Shown: positions 1 to 9,696, counted from the first letter of the stretch. The stretch is 64,000 nucleotides of DNA from Tenacibaculum sp. MAR_2009_124 (GCF_900105455.1 NZ_FNSF01000005.1:372001-436000), one strand, 5' to 3'. A program made the numbers and translations. Notes: generated from the sequence alone by a model not told the origin.

Positions 1-334
1 TAGCTGCTGCTTTTTTAACACCAGACGCTGCAATACCCTCGATTTGAATCTCAGTTAAATATTGTCTGTGTCCGTTTTTCTTTCTGTAACCTTTTCTTCT
101 TTTCTTTTTGAAAACGATTACTTTATCACCTTTTAAGTGACCTAATACTTTGGCAGTTACTCCTGCACCTTCTATAGCTGGGGCGCCAATAGTTACACTT
201 CCATTATCTTCAATAAGCATTACTTTATCAAAAGTTATTTCTGATCCTTCTGCTTCTTGTAAACGGTGAACGTATACTTTTTGGTCTTTTGCTACTTTAA
301 ATTGCTGCCCTGCTATCTCTACGATTGCGTACAT
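1..334 (-). CDS. rplU: 50S ribosomal protein L21, 3' end outside window
   Basis: The reading frame starts MYAIVEIAGQQFKVAKD, the typical L21 start, and continues through the basic KKKRRKGYRKKNGHRQ segment that binds 23S rRNA. It runs off the left edge near its expected C-terminus; rpmA would be expected next. An in-frame ATG eight codons upstream (356-358) is an alternative start: an AAGGAG Shine-Dalgarno-like sequence (complement of 369-374) lies 10 bases from it and 34 from the canonical one. I keep the family-standard start. A TATATTTG -7 box at 391-398 gives a leader of roughly 50 bases. Confidence 0.95.
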   Translation of the reverse strand, partial: MYAIVEIAGQQFKVAKDQKVYVHRLQEAEGSEITFDKVMLIEDNGSVTIGAPAIEGAGVTAKVLGHLKGDKVIVFKKKRRKGYRKKNGHRQYLTEIQIEGIAASGVKKAAA

Positions 335-390
335 ACTTTCTATTTTGCGTTTATACATTAAAACACAACTCCTTACAGAAATTGCGGCTG

Positions 391-421
391 CAAATATAAG
401 TGTTATTTATTTAAGAAGCAA
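391..421 (-). promoter_or_regulatory. Bacteroidota-type promoter of rplU
   Basis: On the minus strand TTG (419-421) is followed after 20 bases by TATATTTG (391-398), which fits the Bacteroidota TTTG/TAnnTTTG promoter. The distance to the start codon leaves room for an r-protein leader. Seen in sequence; start site not proven. Confidence 0.55.
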
Positions 422-556
422 TCTATCAACCACAAAATTAACACTTTAAACAGCTAGGAAATATAAATTATAAAATATTTACAAAACCATGTAACGCATG
501 GCACTAAAATACGTCCTATTTTTGACAAATTAAAAGAACAAACTAAAAAGTAATCG

Positions 557-1873
557 ATGAAAAAAACTATTTTCACTCTTGCGACCCTTGCCGTATTTGT
601 CTTCACATCAAATGCGCAAAAGGTTGAATTTGAAGAGTACGACTTAGACAATGGAATGCATGTAATTCTACATCAAGACAATACAGCTCCTGTTGTTACA
701 ACATCTGTAATGTACCATGTTGGGGCCAAAGATGAACAACCAAACCGCACAGGAATGGCTCATTTCTTTGAACATTTGCTATTTGAAGGAACCAAAAACA
801 TAAAAAAAGGAGAATGGTTTAAAATTGTTTCTTCTAACGGTGGTACTAATAATGCCAATACTACCGACGACAGAACTTACTATTATGAAGTTTTCCCTTC
901 AAACAACCTTGAGTTAGGTTTATGGATGGAATCAGAACGATTATTACATCCAATCATTAAGCAAGAAGGTGTCGATACTCAAAATGAAGTTGTAAAAGAG
1001 GAAAAACGAATGAGAGTGGACAACCAACCTTATTCTCGTTTTTTAGAGAACGTTAAAAAACACATGTTTAAGAAGCATCCATATAAAGGGACTACCATTG
1101 GAAAAATGGAACATTTAGACGCTGCTACCTTAGACGATTTTTTAGCTTTCAATAAAAAATTCTACGTACCTAATAATGCTACCTTAGTTGTGGCTGGTGA
1201 CATAAACTTTTCTGAAACAAAGAAATTGATTGAAGCTTACTTTGGCTCTATTCCTAAAGGTGAAAACATTGTTAGAAACTTTCCAAAGGAAGATCCTATA
1301 CAAAAAGAGTTTACTGCAAAAGCGTACGATCCTAATATTCAAATTCCCGCGATCGTAGCAGCTTACAGAACACCTTCAATGAAAACTAGAGACGCTCGTG
1401 TTTTAGACATGATTTCTTCATATTTGAGTAGTGGAAAGAGCTCTGTTCTGTACAAAAAACTTGTTGACGATAAAAAGATGGCTTTACAAGCAGGTGCTTT
1501 CAACTTAAGTCAAGAAGACTACGGAACCTACATTCTATTTGCTCTTCCGTTAGGTAAAAATTCACTAAGTGATTTAGTAAAGGAAATGGATGTTGAAATT
1601 ATTAAAATTCAAAACGAATTAATTTCAGAAAAAGATTTCCAAAAACTACAAAACAAATTTGAAAACGACTTTGTTAATTCAAACTCTAGTGTTGAAGGTA
1701 TCGCGAACTCTTTAGCCCGTTTTAACGTATTATACGGCGACACTAATCTTATTAATTCGGAAATAGACATTTACAGATCTATTACAAGAGAAGAGATAAA
1801 AGCAGTAGCTAAAAAGTATTTAAACAAGAATCAACGTTTGGTAATGGAATACTTACCAGAATCAAAAAAATAA
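557..1873 (+). CDS. M16 family zinc metallopeptidase, catalytic subunit
   Basis: This 438-residue protein starts with a Sec signal peptide ending about residue 20 (TSNAQ). The inverted zinc motif HFFEH lies at residues 69-73, and the acidic NEVVKEEK segment near 143-150 supplies the third ligand of the M16 (pitrilysin/processing peptidase) family. A second M16-like domain fills the C-terminal half. It is probably exported to the periplasm and degrades or processes peptides. The next gene, 19 bases downstream, encodes a partner without the zinc motif, as in other two-subunit M16 enzymes. A TATTTTTG -7-like box lies at 517-524. Substrate unknown. Confidence 0.92.
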   Translation: MKKTIFTLATLAVFVFTSNAQKVEFEEYDLDNGMHVILHQDNTAPVVTTSVMYHVGAKDEQPNRTGMAHFFEHLLFEGTKNIKKGEWFKIVSSNGGTNNANTTDDRTYYYEVFPSNNLELGLWMESERLLHPIIKQEGVDTQNEVVKEEKRMRVDNQPYSRFLENVKKHMFKKHPYKGTTIGKMEHLDAATLDDFLAFNKKFYVPNNATLVVAGDINFSETKKLIEAYFGSIPKGENIVRNFPKEDPIQKEFTAKAYDPNIQIPAIVAAYRTPSMKTRDARVLDMISSYLSSGKSSVLYKKLVDDKKMALQAGAFNLSQEDYGTYILFALPLGKNSLSDLVKEMDVEIIKIQNELISEKDFQKLQNKFENDFVNSNSSVEGIANSLARFNVLYGDTNLINSEIDIYRSITREEIKAVAKKYLNKNQRLVMEYLPESKK

Positions 1874-1892
1874 TTCAGTAATAAGACATATT

Positions 1893-3950
1893 ATGAAAAA
1901 AACAATATTATCAGCATTAGCAGTGGTAACCATGTCTTTTGCTGTTTCAGCCCAACAAATAGACAGAAGTATACAACCAAAACCGGGGCCTTCTCCTAAA
2001 ATTAAACTAGGGAAAGCTGAAAAGTTTAATTTATCAAACGGATTGAAAGTGATAATGGTTGAAAACCATAAACTTCCTAGAGTTTCCGCTTCATTAACGA
2101 TCGACAACCCTCCAATGACTGAAGGAACGAAAGCAGGTTTATCTGACCTAATGGGAGGGCTTTTAGGCAACGGTACTTCAAAAATTTCTAAAGACGACTT
2201 TAACGAGCGTATCGATTATTTAGGTGCATCAGTATTCTTTAGCAGTAATGGAGCAAATGCTCGTTCATTGACCAAATACTTTCCTGAAGTATTGGAGTTA
2301 ATGGCCAACGGAATTAAAGACCCTAAATTCACGCAAGAAGAGTTCGACAAATCTGTCGAAAGAACTTTAGAAGGAATTAAGTCTAACGAAAAAAATGTTA
2401 AGGTTATAGCCGGTAGAGTTGAAGATGCTTTAGTATATGGTAAAAACCATCCCTATGGTGAGTTTATCACTAAAGAAAGTGTTAAAAACATTACTTTAGA
2501 GGATGTAAAAAACAATTATACTACTCATTACCGTCCTAATAATGCCTATTTAGTAATTGTTGGAGACATCAATCCAAAAAGCACTAAAAAATTAATAAAG
2601 CAATTATTTAGTTCATGGCAAAGTGGAACGATTCCTACTTCAAACATTCCTGCACCTCAAGAGGTTAATACCACCGAAATTAACTTTATCGATGTGCCGA
2701 ACGCCGTACAATCTGAAGTTGCCGTAATTAACTCAGTAGATTTAACTTTAGGTGATAAAGATTACTACGCAGCTTTGTTAGCTAACAATATCCTTGGTGG
2801 TGGTGGTACTGCTCGTTTGTTTATGAATTTACGTGAAGATAAAGGATATACTTACGGCTCATATTCAAATATCTCACAAAATAAATTAGAAGGAGCGGGT
2901 ACATTTAAAGCTAGTGCTGCTGTTAGAAATGTAGTTACTGATAGTGCTGTGGTTGAAATCCAAAAAGAAATCAACAAAATCAGATATCAAAAAGTATCTA
3001 AAGAAGAATTGAAAAACTCAAAAGCAGAGTACATTGGTAGTTTTGTAAGAAATGTTCAAAAGCCAGCTACCGCTGCGCGTTTTGCCTTAAACATAGCTCG
3101 TTATGACTTGCCTGAAAACTTCTATGAAAATTATCTGGAAAATATTAATGCGGTTACTTTAGAACAAGTTCAAAATGCAGCTTTAAAGTACTTCCGCGGA
3201 GATAAAGCTAGAATTATTATAACAGGTAAAGGTATTGATGTATTAACGAACCTTGAAAAAACAGCGGACTACAAAATTAATTATTTTGACAAACACGCTA
3301 ATCCTACTTCTAAACCAGCGATGAGTTTACCAATCCCTGCTGGAGTTACGGCTTCAACAGTAATTGACAATTATTTCAAAGCAATTGGAGGGAAGGATAA
3401 TGTTTCAAAAGTAAAGTCTATTTACACTAGTTCGAATGCTGAAATTCAAGGAACTCCTGTAAGCTTAGTAACGAAAATAGCAGCTCCTAACAAACAGTCA
3501 AATGTAATTTCTGTAATGGGTAATGTAATGCAAAAAATGGTATTCAATGGAGCAACTGGATATCAAGAAGCTCGAGGACAAAAGAAAGAGATGACAGCTG
3601 AAGAATTAGAAGAAAGCAAGAAAACCACGGCTCCATTTGCTGATGAAGCGTATAGAAAAGGAATTCTTGACAGAATAGAACCTATTGAAGGAAATAACGC
3701 TTACGTAATTAAATTTGGTAAAAGTGAAATTTTCTATGAAGTAAAAACTGGTTTAAAAATCAAACAAGTAAAAACCGCAAAAGGCCCACAAGGGGAAGTA
3801 AAAGTACCAACAGTGTTTTCTGATTATAAAGAAGTGAACGGTGTTAAATTCCCTCATAAAGTAACACGCACAACAGGACCTATGAAAATGGAATTTATTG
3901 CTAAAGAAATAAAAATAAACGAAGGTGTTTCTGACGAAGATTTTCGTTAA
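1893..3950 (+). CDS. M16 family peptidase-like protein, non-catalytic subunit with C-terminal LolA-like domain
   Basis: A signal peptide (residues 1-20, ending VSAQ) is followed by two M16 domains, but the place where HxxEH should be reads LMGGLLGNGTS, so the zinc site is missing. The R/Y pair region (GGGGTARLFMNLREDKGYTYG) that lines the active cleft in heterodimeric M16 enzymes is present. Residues about 490-685 are an extra domain resembling outer-membrane lipoprotein-sorting (LolA-like/DUF4292-type) beta sheets; this is inferred from its strand-rich look and sentences such as GVKFPHKVTRTTG. It probably forms a dimer with the upstream protein. Confidence 0.88.
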   Translation: MKKTILSALAVVTMSFAVSAQQIDRSIQPKPGPSPKIKLGKAEKFNLSNGLKVIMVENHKLPRVSASLTIDNPPMTEGTKAGLSDLMGGLLGNGTSKISKDDFNERIDYLGASVFFSSNGANARSLTKYFPEVLELMANGIKDPKFTQEEFDKSVERTLEGIKSNEKNVKVIAGRVEDALVYGKNHPYGEFITKESVKNITLEDVKNNYTTHYRPNNAYLVIVGDINPKSTKKLIKQLFSSWQSGTIPTSNIPAPQEVNTTEINFIDVPNAVQSEVAVINSVDLTLGDKDYYAALLANNILGGGGTARLFMNLREDKGYTYGSYSNISQNKLEGAGTFKASAAVRNVVTDSAVVEIQKEINKIRYQKVSKEELKNSKAEYIGSFVRNVQKPATAARFALNIARYDLPENFYENYLENINAVTLEQVQNAALKYFRGDKARIIITGKGIDVLTNLEKTADYKINYFDKHANPTSKPAMSLPIPAGVTASTVIDNYFKAIGGKDNVSKVKSIYTSSNAEIQGTPVSLVTKIAAPNKQSNVISVMGNVMQKMVFNGATGYQEARGQKKEMTAEELEESKKTTAPFADEAYRKGILDRIEPIEGNNAYVIKFGKSEIFYEVKTGLKIKQVKTAKGPQGEVKVPTVFSDYKEVNGVKFPHKVTRTTGPMKMEFIAKEIKINEGVSDEDFR

Positions 3951-3996
3951 TTGTTTTGTTCAAAACAAATATAAATTTAACTAAAAAAAGAGTGAT

Positions 3997-4191
3997 ATGT
4001 TAAAAAAAATATCAAATTTCAAAGAATTAAGTAACGAAGAATTAAAGAAGGTTAATGGAGGATTTGACCCATGTTTTGCAACCTGGAATGCACTTGCCGA
4101 TGGAGCAGAGGGTGGATATTTAGACGACCCAGTTACAATGGAGACTCTAGTGAATCAATATATTAGTGAATGCATTAGTCAAGCACAATAA
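3997..4191 (+). CDS. Small double-glycine leader peptide (bacteriocin-type precursor)
   Basis: A 64-residue peptide. Its N-terminus MLKKISNFKELSNEELKKV ends in NGG (residues 20-22), matching the LSxEELxxVxGG leader cleaved by C39-peptidase ABC exporters. The 42-residue core is acidic and carries two cysteines (in DPCFATW and SECISQAQ). The gene lies 46 bases after the M16 pair on the same strand and ends in the terminator at 4202-4235, so it may be cotranscribed. No exporter or maturase is nearby, so it could be an orphan RiPP or bacteriocin precursor or a secreted signal. Leader recognition is firm; function unknown. Confidence 0.75.
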   Translation: MLKKISNFKELSNEELKKVNGGFDPCFATWNALADGAEGGYLDDPVTMETLVNQYISECISQAQ

Positions 4192-4201
4192 TCTATGATA
4201 A

Positions 4202-4235
4202 AGAGTCAAGGAAAACCTTGGCTCTTTATTTTTTT
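4202..4235. terminator. Intrinsic terminator, probably bidirectional
   Basis: The arms AGAGTCAAGG (4202-4211) and CCTTGGCTCT (4216-4225) pair with one G-T pair around an AAAA loop and are followed by a T-rich run. It sits between convergent genes and overlaps the stop codon of the minus-strand DMT gene. Confidence 0.8.
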
Positions 4236-5098
4236 TTATTAACTAAGTATACTCCAAACAGAATCACGATACCTGCTAAGAGCTGTAAAAAACTCAACTC
4301 TTCTCCATCAACCACACCCCACATTACTGCTACAATAGGAATTAAATAGGTTACTGAAGTCGAAAAAATTGGTGATGATATTTGAATCAGTTTATTAAAT
4401 AAAATTTTGGCGAATCCTGTTCCTACTATCGCCAAAACAAATATGTATACTAAAGCTGGCTTTGTTTCAGATGTTAATTCAAATGAGCTAAAAAAACCAG
4501 TATAAGCCAACACCAACAAAGCAGGGATAATAATTAAAACAAAATTCCCAGTAGTGATTGCCAAAGCGTCTATATCTTGTAAATACTTTTTTATGATATT
4601 CACGTTAAATGCATATCCAAATGAGGAAATAATTGGAAGTAATGCATACCAATAATTTTGATCGGGATTCATATTTGCTCCTTGCAATATTAAAGTTACC
4701 GTTCCTAACAATCCTATAAATATTCCAAGCAACTGACTTTTCTTAAAGTTAAAACTAAAAAATGTCGCACCAATCCATAAAGCATTAAAAGGAGTAATAG
4801 AATTTAAAATTGACGCAATAGAACTGTCAATTCCCTTCACAGCATAAGCGTATAAAAAGGCAGGAAAAAACGTACCTAATAATGAACTCAACAATACCCA
4901 TTTCCATTGAGCTCTTCGAATCCTTTTAATAGACCGATATCCAATTATTAACAAGAAAATACCTGTAATGATTACTCGTAATGCTCCTAATTGAATCGGT
5001 GTTAACCCAATCAAAGCCTTTTTCATTAAAATAAAAGAACTTCCCCAAATAAGAGAAAGAACTATTAAATAGCCCCATTTTTGTTGCTTCCCATTCAT
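4226..5098 (-). CDS. EamA/DMT family transporter
   Basis: 290 residues with about ten hydrophobic segments in two repeated halves, each an EamA domain (first half with LIWGSSFILMKKAL; second half near IISSFGYAFNVNIIKKYL). This is the drug/metabolite transporter fold, an inner-membrane exporter of metabolites or amino acids. The specific substrate cannot be read from sequence. It stands alone between convergent and divergent neighbours. Confidence 0.9.
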   Translation of the reverse strand: MNGKQQKWGYLIVLSLIWGSSFILMKKALIGLTPIQLGALRVIITGIFLLIIGYRSIKRIRRAQWKWVLLSSLLGTFFPAFLYAYAVKGIDSSIASILNSITPFNALWIGATFFSFNFKKSQLLGIFIGLLGTVTLILQGANMNPDQNYWYALLPIISSFGYAFNVNIIKKYLQDIDALAITTGNFVLIIIPALLVLAYTGFFSSFELTSETKPALVYIFVLAIVGTGFAKILFNKLIQISSPIFSTSVTYLIPIVAVMWGVVDGEELSFLQLLAGIVILFGVYLVNKKK

Positions 5099-5191
5099 TA
5101 CCCACTCATTTTAAGGACAAAAATCGACTATTTATGCATGATAATTTTATTTTATTAATAAATTTGTATTATAATCCAATAATTTAAAGTG

Positions 5192-5686
5192 ATGAAAATT
5201 GAAAAATTATTATTAGCGTTTGCCCTAGTATGTTTTTTTACAGTAAGCTGTAAAAAAGAAGGAAATAAAGAAGCAGAAACTCAGAAAGAAGAAGTTGCCT
5301 CTAAAATTGAAGAAGCAAGCTTTGCTATTTCAGGAATGACTTGCGAAGTGGGATGTGCCAAAGTAATAGCATCAAAACTTTCAAAGAAAGAAGGAATCAT
5401 CGATGCCGAAGTTGTGTTTTCAGAAAAAAGTGCCAACATAAAGTTTGACGCCAATAAAACCAACAAAAAAGACATTATAGCCTTTATTGACGGTATTGCA
5501 GATGGAACAACATACAAGGCGTCTGAAGCATCTAAAAAGACATCATGTGAATCATCAGACGAGAAAAAAAGCTGTTGTAAAAAAGAAGAAGGAAAAGATA
5601 CCGCTGTAAAGGAATGCTGCGATAAAAAAGAGAAAGAAATGGCTTGTACTGAAGATTGTAAAAACGAATGTCACGCAAAAGCCTAA
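5192..5686 (+). CDS. Lipoprotein with heavy-metal-associated (HMA) domain and Cys-rich tail
   Basis: The N-terminus is a lipoprotein signal (VCFFTVSC). Residues about 43-105 form an HMA fold with GMTCEVGC, a CxxxC version of the usual metal-binding MTCxxC, followed by the usual VVFSEKSANIKFD strands. The last 55 residues are rich in Lys, Glu and about 11 cysteines (KSCCKKEE, KECCDKKE, NECHAKA), probably a second metal-binding tail. It is likely a periplasmic or membrane-anchored copper/heavy-metal trap. A GTG directly before the ATG could also serve as start. No metal ATPase is adjacent. Confidence 0.85.
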   Translation: MKIEKLLLAFALVCFFTVSCKKEGNKEAETQKEEVASKIEEASFAISGMTCEVGCAKVIASKLSKKEGIIDAEVVFSEKSANIKFDANKTNKKDIIAFIDGIADGTTYKASEASKKTSCESSDEKKSCCKKEEGKDTAVKECCDKKEKEMACTEDCKNECHAKA

Positions 5687-5872
5687 TCGTACTATTTTTA
5701 ACATAAACTCATCTCAACTTTTTGTTCTAGAACGAAAATGAAGTGAAATTTCTTCAGATGAGACACTTTTTTATTCATAGTTCGCTAGAGTTACGAATAA
5801 ACAAAGTAACAAAATACAGTTAAACTTGACTCGCTTTTTAAGAAATAGAAAATGTCAAGATGAATTCAATAA

Positions 5873-5900
5873 AAAAAGTCTCCAAATTGGAGACTTTTTT
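5873..5900. terminator. Intrinsic terminator, bidirectional
   Basis: AAAAAGTCTCCAA and TTGGAGACTTTTT form a perfect stem with A and T runs on its two sides, so it can end transcription from both strands. It lies 16 bases after the olsF stop. Confidence 0.85.
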
Positions 5901-5916
5901 TATTACTTTTTTGTTT

Positions 5917-7740
5917 TTATTCCTGCTCTACACCAACGTTGGCCGATTCACTAGCTCTTCTTTCCAACTCAGCCTGAAACTCCTCCATAACGGGCTTAAC
6001 AGTACTATCGGGTATATCGGAAACTTTAATATACATTAACCCATCAACAGCGTTATTAAATTTTGGATCAACGTTAAATGCTACTAATCTCGCATTCTGT
6101 TTTACATACTTCTTTATTAAAACTGGTATCCTTAAAGCCCCAGGTTCAATTTCATCAATTATTTTATCGAACTTCTGCATATCTGCTTCAGTTTCATCAA
6201 AAACAAAATCTTTATCTGTATCCTTTAATTTTACTTTAAATTCTTTCTTTGGACGAATATATTGAGCAATATAAGGGTCGTAATAGTGAGATTTCATAAA
6301 CTCAATCATAAGCGATTTAGAAAACTCTGAAAACTGATTACTTATGCTTACTCCACCAATTAAATATTTATGATCAGGATAACGCAATGTCACATGCACA
6401 ATACCTTTCCAAAGCAAAAACAACGGCATCGGTTTTTGTTGGTATTGTTTTATAATGAAAGCCCTTCCCATTTCAATTGATGCTTCCATCATCGAATGCA
6501 ATTCCGGCTCTATTCTAAACAATGTTTGAATATAAAATCCATTTATTCCATACCTCTTATATATTTCCTTTCCAAGTCCCATTCGATATGCTCCTGCCAA
6601 GCAGTTCTTCTCGCTATCCCAAAGAAACATATGGTAATAGTACTTATCGTACTTGTCTAAATCTAAAGGTTTATTGGTTCCTTCCCCTACTTCTCTAAAC
6701 GTAATTTCTCGAAGCCTTCCAATTTCATGAAGTAGATTTGGAATTTGTTTGGCACTTGCGAAAAAGACCTCATAATTTTTACTTTTTAACAAACGAGCGT
6801 CAGAAGCTCTTAACTTCTCTACTTCGTTTATAAAAATATCAGGATTTTTCTGGGTAGAAATATTCTTTACCTTTTTCGGAATTTTTAAATGTTGAGATGA
6901 TAAAATCTTCTGAGGAGATTTTTCATATGGATTGGCCAACATATAAGTCTTTCTTCTTAAAAATTGGTAAAAATCTGGAATTTCTGGATAAGCTTCTTGG
7001 TCTTTCACCAAAATTGGCTTTCCTATTCTAACCTTTATGGTTCTATGTTTCTGAGAAAGTAATTCCGACGGCAATTTCGCTGTTCGAAGTGTACCGCTTA
7101 TCTTGGATAATACATAAAAAAGTTTACTGTTTTTTGCATGGAAATAAATAGGTATTACAGGTACTTTTGCTTTTTTAATTAAACGAACTGCACCCTGTTC
7201 CCACTCTTTATCAACTTTCAACTTACCATCACGATAAGTAGACACTTCTCCCGCTGGAAAAATCCCTAAAGGCTTCCCCTCTCTCAAATGTAATAAGGCA
7301 CTTTTTATTCCCGCTACGCTCGATTTTGCATCTTTATGTCCTTCAAAAGGATTCACAGGCATAACATAAGGTTTTAACGGATCAACCCTATGCAATAAAA
7401 AATTAGCTATTATTTTATAATCAGCTCTATGTTCTGCCAAAAGTTTTAATAATAGAATCCCATCTATACCGCCCAATGGATGGTTAGATATCGTAATAAA
7501 AGGACCTTCTTTCGGTATTCTTTTTAAATCCTCCTCTGGAATTTCAAACTCAATTTGAAACTCATCCAACAAACCATTTAAAAAAGGTAAATCTTTTTTA
7601 TGCTTGTGTTTATTGTATACCTCATTGACTTTTGAGATACGTAAAATCTTCATCAACAACCAACCTGAAAACGTTCCAAAGACTCCAAATTTGTCGGCTC
7701 CAATTGCTTTTGCAACCTCTTTCGGTGTTACTAATCCCAT
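5917..7740 (-). CDS. olsF: Bifunctional lyso-lipid O-acyltransferase / amino acid N-acyltransferase (OlsF-like)
   Basis: 607 residues. The N-terminal part is a PlsC-type acyltransferase with the HX4D motif in NHPLGGIDG and the downstream FPAGEVST block. The C-terminal part (about 310-590) is a GNAT-like N-acyltransferase of the OlsB type (EIGRLREITFREVGEGTNK; CLAGAYRMG). This order, OlsA-like then OlsB-like, is that of OlsF, which makes ornithine or glycine aminolipids in Serratia and Flavobacterium. It acts at the inner membrane, first N-acylating the amino acid and then O-acylating the lyso-lipid. It is the last gene of a GNAT-lysC-olsF run. Whether the head group is ornithine or glycine cannot be read. 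Confidence 0.85.
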   Translation of the reverse strand: MGLVTPKEVAKAIGADKFGVFGTFSGWLLMKILRISKVNEVYNKHKHKKDLPFLNGLLDEFQIEFEIPEEDLKRIPKEGPFITISNHPLGGIDGILLLKLLAEHRADYKIIANFLLHRVDPLKPYVMPVNPFEGHKDAKSSVAGIKSALLHLREGKPLGIFPAGEVSTYRDGKLKVDKEWEQGAVRLIKKAKVPVIPIYFHAKNSKLFYVLSKISGTLRTAKLPSELLSQKHRTIKVRIGKPILVKDQEAYPEIPDFYQFLRRKTYMLANPYEKSPQKILSSQHLKIPKKVKNISTQKNPDIFINEVEKLRASDARLLKSKNYEVFFASAKQIPNLLHEIGRLREITFREVGEGTNKPLDLDKYDKYYYHMFLWDSEKNCLAGAYRMGLGKEIYKRYGINGFYIQTLFRIEPELHSMMEASIEMGRAFIIKQYQQKPMPLFLLWKGIVHVTLRYPDHKYLIGGVSISNQFSEFSKSLMIEFMKSHYYDPYIAQYIRPKKEFKVKLKDTDKDFVFDETEADMQKFDKIIDEIEPGALRIPVLIKKYVKQNARLVAFNVDPKFNNAVDGLMYIKVSDIPDSTVKPVMEEFQAELERRASESANVGVEQE

Positions 7741-7790
7741 ATTTAGATTTAGTTAGACATAACTGCAAATATAGAGTAAATTTATGAGCT

Positions 7791-9047
7791 TTACATGTTT
7801 TCTTGGATGACTAATTGCGCCGTTTCAGTATTTATTTGTCGGATTAAAGATTTACCACGCTTTCTAATTGTATTGATCGCATTATCATCAAAATGTCTAA
7901 TTGTATATAAAGTTACATCTCTGTAGGACTTAATATTATAAGATTCTTGAAGTTCTTCATGAAACTTTTCGAAGTTCTTAAACTTATCATCAACACATAC
8001 AGAAAAACTCAAAGCAGAATTTTGAATCAAATTCACTTTTAACCTGTATTCATGTAGTTTTTTGAACACATGACTAATATTATTTTCTACCATAAAAGAA
8101 AAGTCTTTTGCTGATATAGATATCAAGATTTGACTCTTCTTCACAATAAAACATGAAACCAAAGGATTTAACTGAACTCCTTTACTAACTTTTGTTCCTT
8201 GCTTGTTTAAATCATCAAAAGAACGAACGTTTAATGGAATATCTTTTTTCTCTAAAGGTTGTATTGTTTTTGGATGTATTACCGATGCTCCATAAAACGC
8301 CATTTCAATGGCCTCAGTATATGAAATTTCTTGTAATAACTCTGTCTCCGAAAAAACCCTTGGATCGGCGTTTAACACCCCTTCCACATCTTTCCAAATA
8401 GTAACACTTTCAGCGTTTAAACAATACGCAAAAACACCAGCAGTATAATCCGAACCTTCTCTACCAAGTGTTGTCGTTACATCATTATTGCTTCCAATGA
8501 AACCTTGGGTGATATTCAATTTTTGAACATCCACTTTTTCTTTAATAATACTTCCAGTTAGTTCCCAATCAATTTTGGCATCTCTATGATTGGCGTCAGT
8601 TTTGATATATTCTCTAACATCTAACCATGTATTTTGAATACCAACTTTCTTTAAATATTGGCTAACGATTGTAGTCGACAATAATTCTCCATATCCTACA
8701 ATTTGATCGTAAACATAATTGTATTTTCTCGATTCATTATTAATTAGAAAACCACTAAGCTTGCCAAACAAATCGTTCACTATATTTTTAACCTCGTGGT
8801 TTTCTTCAGTGAACAAATCCTTAATCATGTTATTATGAAATTCTTGAATAAACGTCAAGGCTTCGTTCAAGTTGTTTTGCTTATTGTAGTAGGCTTCAAT
8901 TAACACCTCAAAGGCATTCGTCATTTTACCCATTGCTGATATTACTACTAAAGTATTTTCAGCTCCTTCATGTTGTAACACTCTTACAACATTTCTTAAT
9001 GCGTCAGCATCTTTTACAGATGCACCTCCAAACTTAAATATTCTCAT
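7791..9047 (-). CDS. lysC: Aspartate kinase
   Basis: 418 residues. The start MRIFKFGGASVKDADAL is the aspartokinase signature (KFGGxSV); TTLGREGSDYTAGVFAYCL is the kinase nucleotide/aspartate site. The C-terminal 140 residues look like the two ACT regulatory domains (QILISISAKDFSFMVENNI). It phosphorylates aspartate as the first step to Lys, Thr, Met and diaminopimelate. It is monofunctional, with no homoserine dehydrogenase part. The start lies 3 bases after the GNAT stop, showing cotranscription. Confidence 0.93.
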   Translation of the reverse strand: MRIFKFGGASVKDADALRNVVRVLQHEGAENTLVVISAMGKMTNAFEVLIEAYYNKQNNLNEALTFIQEFHNNMIKDLFTEENHEVKNIVNDLFGKLSGFLINNESRKYNYVYDQIVGYGELLSTTIVSQYLKKVGIQNTWLDVREYIKTDANHRDAKIDWELTGSIIKEKVDVQKLNITQGFIGSNNDVTTTLGREGSDYTAGVFAYCLNAESVTIWKDVEGVLNADPRVFSETELLQEISYTEAIEMAFYGASVIHPKTIQPLEKKDIPLNVRSFDDLNKQGTKVSKGVQLNPLVSCFIVKKSQILISISAKDFSFMVENNISHVFKKLHEYRLKVNLIQNSALSFSVCVDDKFKNFEKFHEELQESYNIKSYRDVTLYTIRHFDDNAINTIRKRGKSLIRQINTETAQLVIQENM

Positions 9048-9050
9048 TAT

Positions 9051-9533
9051 TTAGTTTTTCTTCACAAATTCTTTTAAACTTTTTTCATTCATCTGTACAA
9101 CCTGCCAACCATCTAAAATAGTCGCTCCCGTACTTTCATAAAAATCGATAGCACCTTTATTCCAATCTAACACTTCCCAAGAAACCCTTTTGCAACCTTG
9201 TACATGAGCATAATTTAACACTGCTGTGTATAAGGCTTTCCCTGCTCCGATTCCTCTTTTTGATTGTGTTACCATTAAATCTTCTAAATGAATAATTCTA
9301 CCTTTCCATGTCGAATATCTTTCATAAAAAAGTGCCATTCCAACAATGTTCCCATTCGATTCCTCTGCTACAATTGTTTTAAACTTAGGATTTGCAGAAA
9401 AACCATCACGTATTAAATCATCTTCAGTAACCTCAACTTCATTAGGTAATTTTTCAAATACCGCTAACTCCTTAATCAAGCCAAGAATTGCTTTCACATC
9501 ATATACTTCACCGTTTCTAATAATAAAGCCCAT
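9051..9533 (-). CDS. GNAT family N-acetyltransferase
   Basis: 160 residues with the acetyl-CoA motif QSKRGIGAGKALY and the core LEDLMVTQSKRG, then VSWEVLDWNKGAIDFYESTGA, very like spermidine/spermine (diamine) acetyltransferases. The likely substrate is a polyamine or another small amine, not proven. It is the first gene of the run that continues into lysC and olsF. Confidence 0.85.
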   Translation of the reverse strand: MGFIIRNGEVYDVKAILGLIKELAVFEKLPNEVEVTEDDLIRDGFSANPKFKTIVAEESNGNIVGMALFYERYSTWKGRIIHLEDLMVTQSKRGIGAGKALYTAVLNYAHVQGCKRVSWEVLDWNKGAIDFYESTGATILDGWQVVQMNEKSLKEFVKKN

Positions 9534-9640
9534 TGTCGATTTTTTGTGTAAAGATACTTTGAAAACCTATTGCTGAAAATAATCCAATAATTTAAAACAC
9601 ATCATTTTTATTTGTTGAAAAATTTTAAAGTACGAAAACG

Positions 9641-9670
9641 TTGTAATAAGATAAAAAGTTGGCATCTTTG
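9641..9670 (+). promoter_or_regulatory. Putative promoter of fbp
   Basis: TTG (9641-9643) is followed after 19 bases by CATCTTTG (9663-9670), close to TAnnTTTG. It lies 26 bases before the preferred fbp start and overlaps the earlier GTG start, which argues against that start. Confidence 0.4.
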
Positions 9671-9696
9671 TGCTTAGAACCAGAGAATTTTTTAAA

